Assembly (NCBI RefSeq): GCF_036075115.1
Contig: NZ_CP107958.1
Coordinates: 124,001 to 188,000 of the forward strand
DNA: 64,000 nucleotides
Reading direction: 5' to 3'
DNA from: Streptomyces sp. NBC_00377
GTDB taxonomy: Bacteria; Actinomycetota; Actinomycetes; Streptomycetales; Streptomycetaceae
Made by a program: the position numbers and the translations under genes. This document shows, piece after piece, positions 60,303 through 64,000 of this stretch (position 1 is the stretch's first letter; each line of letters begins with the position of its first letter). The notes beneath the pieces were generated by a model. The model saw only the letters and a program-made list of their open reading frames with translations, was not told the DNA's origin and searched no databases.

Positions 60303-61179
60303 GGCGGTGACTCTGCCATACCAGGCGCCGCCAACGGTCTGGCATTTGCATCACTGCATCCGTCAGGTCCCGGATCCATGCTCAGACCGGTGCCAGCGAG
60401 ACAGCCATCGACCACATCGGGGCGGTACTGGATCTGCTTGAGCCGACGTTTCACTGCCTGGGTGATCTGGTCGAGGTCAGCCGCCGCGAGGTTGCCGATG
60501 TCGCGCTTGACCAGCGACCAGACGCCCTCTTGAGGGTTGAGGTCCGGGGCGTAGGTTGGTAACTGAAACACGGTGAGCCAAGCGGTGTTGGCCTCGAAGA
60601 ACTGGCCGGCCTCGTCCTCGAAGACCACCCAGGCGTTGTTCACCGCCGCGGTGCTCTTACCCGCGGCCAGACATCCCGCTTCCACAGCTCCACCGCATCG
60701 TCATCGCGCTCGATCGCGCGCCGGGCGGGCTGCTGCCAGGACCAGCCGTGCCGCCGCAGCAGCCGCCATGTGCCCTCCACGGTGTACGAGACGTGGAACA
60801 GGCGGCCGATCAACGTTTTCACCCGGGCCAGCGTCCACCGCTGGTCGACCCACCCGTGGGCCAGCGGGCCGCGCTCCAACTCCCTTTCCAGCCTGGCCAT
60901 CTGCACGTCTGACAGTCGAGGCCTGCCGGGTGATCCCTTCGACGCCAACCCGGCCAGGCCCTCCTCGCGCCACTGGCGCCGCCAACGTTCCACCGACCGC
61001 TCCGAGACTCGCAACGCAGCAGCGATCTCCCGGTTCTTCTCGTCGGCCTCGAAGCCAGTCACGGCCTGGAGCCGGACCCGCTCTCGCGCAGCTCTCTCGG
61101 TGTCAGTCAAGCCGCCGCCCTGCGGATATCTCACCTCACCAGGACTACCGAAGACACCTGCCTGCTGTCCGGTGAACAA
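60290..61179 (-). pseudogene. IS630-family transposase with internal deletion
   Basis: N-terminal part intact: ERVRLQAVTGFEADEKNREI, AAALRVSERSVERWRRQWRE, EGLAGLASKGSPGRPRLSD, SYTVEGTWRLLRRHGWSWQQ to WKRDVWPRV. Then AWVVFEDEAGQFFEANT jumps to AWLTVFQLPTYAPDLNPQEG, VWSLVKRDIGNLAAADLDQI. About 90 codons with the middle of the DDE domain are missing, and a frame change lies near 60650. Inactive. Confidence 0.88.
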
Positions 61180-61206
61180 CCCGACATCACCCGATCAAGT
61201 TCAGTA

Positions 61207-61506
61207 GTGATTGTTCCTGCTGCCCATCCGGCGGCGAAACATACGGGTGATGCACCCTCGAATGCGCCTAGAGTCGCAGGGGCTGCGGCCGTGAGGAATG
61301 CTTCACAGCCCAACCCCACGAGCCCGCCTGCCACTACACCGAGTGCATCTCCCCACAGCGCACGCGTGTCACCCTGAGAAAGGTGATAGAAACCTGTGAT
61401 CAGGTCTCCTGCAGCGCCCAGTGCGTCCCCTATCGAGAACAGACCCGTACTGCATAGAGGTAGGCGTTTCCTTCTTTGCCGCTGGGGTCGGGCTGAGTGA
61501 AGCGGC
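61207..61506 (-). pseudogene. Second RHS gene relic: core end and C-terminal tip
   Basis: Reads LKLGRFTQPDPSGKEGNAYL, the end of an RHS core, then with a small deletion and frame change TGLFSIGDALGAAGDLITGF, YHLSQGDTRALWGDALGVVA, GGLVGLGCEAFLTAAAPATL, ASPVCFAAGWAAGTIT. This tip is Gly/Ala-rich and hydrophobic, unlike the transglycosylase tip at 34655. At 61206 the IS630 begins; across the TA target the frame would end SNAISG and stop. The RHS body upstream is replaced by an IS5 fragment. Confidence 0.75.
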
Positions 61507-61681
61507 CGAGCTTGAGGTCGGAGCCGTAGCGTTCCGGCAGGTCACGCCAGGAGATCCCGGTCCGGATCTTGTAGACCATCCCGTTGACGACCTGCCGATC
61601 TTCCACGCGCGGACTGCCTGTCGCGGCCCGCGGTATGAAGGGAGCGAGTAACTCCCACTCCTGATCGGTGGTCAGCTTCAC
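61506..61681 (-). pseudogene. IS5-family transposase N-terminal fragment
   Basis: Reads MKLTTDQEWELLAPFIPRAA, VEDRQVVNGMVYKIRTGISW, RDLPERYG, the first 53 codons of an IS5 transposase, then passes in frame into the RHS core sequence. A junction between an IS and the RHS gene. Confidence 0.75.
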
Positions 61682-61771
61682 TCAGGGGTGGCGTGTGGGC
61701 ATTGCCGGTAGCGTGATCGTCTGCCGCATGGAGGGTCCATGTGGAGCGCGGGGCGGGCACGGAGATCAACT

Positions 61772-61800
61772 GCGCCTCACACCGACGCGGTGCGAGGCGC
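61772..61800. repeat. Hairpin-forming inverted repeat
   Basis: GCGCCTC and GAGGCGC arms, with inner CACC and GGTG, 29 bases in all. It lies between the IS5 fragment and the next IS5 element; it may be the end of an older element. Confidence 0.4.
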
Positions 61801-61816
61801 ACTGTGTCGTGTCTTA

Positions 61817-62701
61817 CTGGCTCTAACAAAAGCGGTTTGATCATGTGACTGTCGGCTTGATCGCTCGTTGGTGAAGCATGGGGAAGCGTCAGTCGCGGCC
61901 GTGGATCGTGTCGGATGAACTGTGGTCGCTGATCGAGCCGTTGCTGCCCGAACCACCGCCCAAGCAGGTCGAGGGGCGGCCGCGAGTGCCCGATCGGCAG
62001 GCCTTGTGCGGGATCCTGTTCGTCCTTCACACCGGGATCCAGTGGGAGTACCTACCGCAGGAGCTCGGCTTCGGCTCGGGCATGACCTGCTGGCGCCGGC
62101 TGGCGGCCTGGAACGAAGCGGGCGTCTGGGACCAGCTCCACCAGCTGCTGCTGAACAAGCTGCGCTCGAAGAACCAGCTGGACTGGTCGAGGGCGGTGAT
62201 CGACTCCTCCCACGTCCGGGCCGCTCGCCGGGGCCCAAAAGCGGACCCAGCCCGGTCGACCGCGCACGCCCGGGCAGCAAGCACCACATCATCACCGATG
62301 GCCAGGGCATCCCGCTCGCGGTGTCGCTGACCGGCGGAAACCGCAACGACGTCACCCAACTCCTGCCCCTGCTCGACAAGATCCCGGCCGTGGCCGGAGT
62401 GGTCGGCCGGCCGCGCAGCCGGCCCGACATGCTCTTCGCCGACCGCGGCTACGACCACGACAAGTACCGCCGGCTCCTGCGGCAGCGCGGCATCCGGCCA
62501 GTGATCGCCGAACGAGGGCAACCGCACGGCACCGGTCTGGGCACTTTCCGCTGGGTCGTCGAGCGGACGATCTCCTGGCTGCACGGCTTCCGCCGCCTGC
62601 GCATCCGCTGGGAACGACGCGACGACATCCACGAAGCCTTCCTCGGCCTCGCCGTCTGCCTGATCACCCACCGTCACGTCCAGAGGCTTTGTTAGGGCCA
62701 G
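61817..62701 (+). mobile_element. IS5-family (IS427 group) element with TTA duplication
   Basis: Terminal repeats CTGGCTCTAACAAAAG at the left and, reversed, CTGGCCCTAACAAAG at the right. TTA is present on both sides (61814-61816 and 62702-62704), the TNA target duplication of this group. 885 bases. It contains one transposase read in two overlapping frames. Confidence 0.88.
61878..62695 (+). CDS. IS5-family transposase, programmed -1 frameshift
   Basis: First frame: MGKRQSRPWIVSDELWSLIE, DRQALCGILFVLHTGIQWEY, LPQELGFGSGMTCWRRLAAW, RAVIDSSHVRAARRGPK. At CCCAAAAGC (about 62234-62242) a -1 slip gives KSGPSPVDRARPGSKHHIIT and then DGQGIPLAVSLTGGNRNDVT, PDMLFADRGYDHDKYRRLLR, FRWVVERTISWLHGFRRLRI to stop at 62695. 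Both halves are intact and the A-rich slip site is typical of this IS group, so the full enzyme is probably made by ribosomal slippage and the element may be active. Confidence 0.9.
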
Positions 62702-62743
62702 TTAGACCGTGTCCTACATGGTCAGTTGGCGGTTGTGCTGGGC

Positions 62744-63085
62744 ATGGGGAGTGGACGGTGGGGATGGATCGTTCCGGACGGCTTGTGGGAGTTGGCAAGG
62801 CCGTTACTGCCGCCGGCGCGGGTGCGTCCGCAGGGCGGCGGGGTCGCGAACATCGATGATGAGGCGGTGTTTGCCGCGATCATCTACGTCCTGTCAGCGG
62901 ATGCGCTTGGCGGGCATTGCCACCGTGCTTCGGAGCGTCGAAATCGACCGTGCACCGCCGCTTCGCCATCTGGTCTCGCGCCGGGGTCTGGGGCCGGCTG
63001 CATCAGAAGGTTCTCCAACTCCTGGACGAGCAGGACCTGGTCGACCTGTCCCGCGCGGTCCTCGATTCCGCCCACGTGAGGGCTA
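62744..63085 (+). pseudogene. IS5-type transposase, truncated by IS110
   Basis: Reads MGSGRWGWIVPDGLWELARP, ANIDDEAVFAAIIYVL, then one frame over SGCAWRALPPCFGASKSTVH, RRFAIWSRAGVWGRLHQKVL, DLVDLSRAVLDSAHVRAK. One base is missing near 62896. After HVRAK the sequence changes to the end of the IS110 element, so the catalytic C-terminal half is gone. Confidence 0.85.
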
Positions 63086-64000
63086 AAAAGTGCCCCTATG
63101 GTTTTCGTCAAGCGGTGTTGATCTTGGGCGGTTCGTAGAAGGTGCCGTCGCGGAGCATGGCGAAGAGGACGTCGATGCGGCGTCGGGCCAGGCAGACGAT
63201 CGCGGCGACGTGGTGTTTTCCCTCGCGTCGTTTCCTGTCGTAGTAGGCCCGAGAATCGGGCTGGGACAGTGAGGCGAAGGCGGCGAGGTAGAAGGCCCGC
63301 TTGAGCTGTTTGTTGCCTCGTCGGGCCGGGTGCTCGCCGCGGATTGAGGAGCCGGACCGGCGGGTGGCGGGTGCCAGGCCGGCGTAGGCGGCGAGGTGGC
63401 CTGCGGTGGCGAAGGCGCTGCCGTCACCGACGTCGATCAGGATGCGGGCTGCGGTCCTGATCCCGATGCCGGGCATCGAGGTCAGGACCTGGGAAAGAGG
63501 GTGTGCCTCCAGCAGTTCCTCGATCCTGGTGGCGAGGAGCCGGCGCTGGTCGAGCACGGCGGTGAGCGAGTCGGCCAGGCTGGGGACGATCAGGGCGGCC
63601 GCGTCAGTGCCGGGCACGACGACGGTCTGCTCGTCGAGCGCGTCGAAGATGTCTGCAACGAGCTGTTCTGCCATGCGCGGTGCCTTGGGCCGCAGCAGGG
63701 ATATCAGCCGTCGTCTGCCGGCTTTCCGCAACTGTGCTGGTGAGCCGTGGCGTTCGAGCAAGAACAGGACGGCCGGGTGATCCAGGCGAGGACCCAAGAC
63801 CCGTTCGAGCGAGGGATGGATCTGGGTCAGCAGCCCGCGCAGACGGTTCTTGGTGCGGGTGACCTCGCCGGCCAGGTCGTCGTCGAAGCCGACGAGCAAC
63901 TTCAGCTCGGCGACGGTCTCGTCGTCCGGCGCCAGGTCCCGCAGCGTATGCGGCATGGTGCGGGCGGCATCGGCGATGACCGCAGCGTCCCGGGCGTCGG
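63086..64000 (-). mobile_element. IS110-family element (extends past window end)
   Basis: The junction with the interrupted IS5 gene lies about 63086. The visible part is the transposase 3' region plus about 20 bases of right end. IS110 elements lack terminal inverted repeats and make no target duplication, so the exact end cannot be read. The side that would encode a bridge RNA, ahead of the transposase start, is outside the window. Confidence 0.7.
63108..64000 (-). CDS. IS110-family transposase (5' end beyond window)
   Basis: The frame is open to the window end and reads DARDAAVIADAARTMPHTLR at the edge, the end of the N-terminal RuvC-like DEDD domain. A coiled-coil middle follows (LAGEVTRTKNRLRGLLTQIH), then the C-terminal Transposase_20 domain VLTSMPGIGIRTAARILIDV, GHLAAYAGLAPATRRSGSSI (catalytic Ser region), RGNKQLKRAFYLAAFASLSQ. 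The stop at 63108 is at the native position (PPKINTA). It is intact in the visible part and may be functional. Confidence 0.92.
   Translation of the reverse strand, partial: DARDAAVIADAARTMPHTLRDLAPDDETVAELKLLVGFDDDLAGEVTRTKNRLRGLLTQIHPSLERVLGPRLDHPAVLFLLERHGSPAQLRKAGRRRLISLLRPKAPRMAEQLVADIFDALDEQTVVVPGTDAAALIVPSLADSLTAVLDQRRLLATRIEELLEAHPLSQVLTSMPGIGIRTAARILIDVGDGSAFATAGHLAAYAGLAPATRRSGSSIRGEHPARRGNKQLKRAFYLAAFASLSQPDSRAYYDRKRREGKHHVAAIVCLARRRIDVLFAMLRDGTFYEPPKINTA

Larger units (their letters stand above)
59942..61204 (-). mobile_element. IS630-family element with TA duplication and extra DNA
   Basis: Terminal repeats start CTGAACTTGA at the left (59942) and end TCAAGTTCAG at the right (61204), with similarity continuing to TGATGTCGG. 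TA flanks both sides (59940-59941 and 61205-61206), the target duplication of IS630. The element is 1263 bases. It contains a transposase gene with a large internal deletion, plus about 370 bases with a separate open frame between the transposase end and the left terminus. Confidence 0.85.

Overview
The window is high-GC actinobacterial DNA, most probably Streptomyces. Support comes from the codon pattern (GC-rich third positions, GTG starts, ATGA/GTGA overlaps), the families present (HGxxPAAW-like, DUF5753 XRE, DUF6083, DUF6193, CU044_5270, LAL-type LuxR), and many IS relics of types common in that genus. It reads as an accessory region such as a chromosome arm or large plasmid: small intact operons separated by decayed or nested insertion sequences. 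Nothing here looks like core housekeeping.

Layout. 1-2.4 kb: a DegT-type aminotransferase coupled to an ATP-grasp protein, next to an internally inverted dTDP-glucose dehydratase relic. 3-13 kb: HGxxPAAW-like and YdeI proteins, an ISL3 relic, a large LuxR-type ATPase regulator, a TnpB relic, a threonine dehydratase-like enzyme, GNAT, HxlR and a DHA2 exporter. 13-23 kb: a frameshifted RibD-like reductase, a GbsR regulator divergent from an ABC exporter, a second HGxxPAAW-like gene, MarR, DUF1272, an MMPL transporter behind a strong palindrome, and GNAT. 23-27 kb: an amine oxidase / SCP2 / amino-acid permease operon divergent from TetR. 27-38 kb: a scarred island holding a MITE-like palindrome, an MFS relic, a tRNA 3' end with its terminator, two blocks of direct repeats 9-10 kb apart, TetR/DHA2, a teichoic-acid polymerase fragment, an IS256 with frameshifts, and a 5'-truncated RHS gene ending in a lytic transglycosylase domain. 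38-49 kb: an anti-sigma-type ATPase, UvrD and DUF6083 pieces, an XRE gene with three identical operators divergent from a Cys-rich protein, an H1-like protein, a Rel-type HD protein coupled to a small membrane protein, MmyB-type XRE/SnoaL, an ECF sigma pair, and a replication-relaxation relic. 49-55 kb: GntR-ABC operon, methyltransferase, a possible PD-(D/E)XK protein, DUF6193. 55-64 kb: a TnpB whose third RuvC aspartate is histidine, DUF5753 XRE, and a nest of IS5, IS630, IS5 and IS110 elements cut into a second RHS gene.

How genes work together. The clearest units are regulator-transporter pairs with visible palindromes (GbsR/ABC, TetR/DHA2, GntR/ABC, TetR/amine oxidase operon). At the right end, removing the IS630 element at its TA duplication restores the RHS reading frame to a stop about six codons later, with a 66-aa two-helix membrane protein directly behind it: a candidate toxin-immunity pair. 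Several otherwise good genes carry single-base frameshifts, so some pseudogene calls depend on base accuracy.
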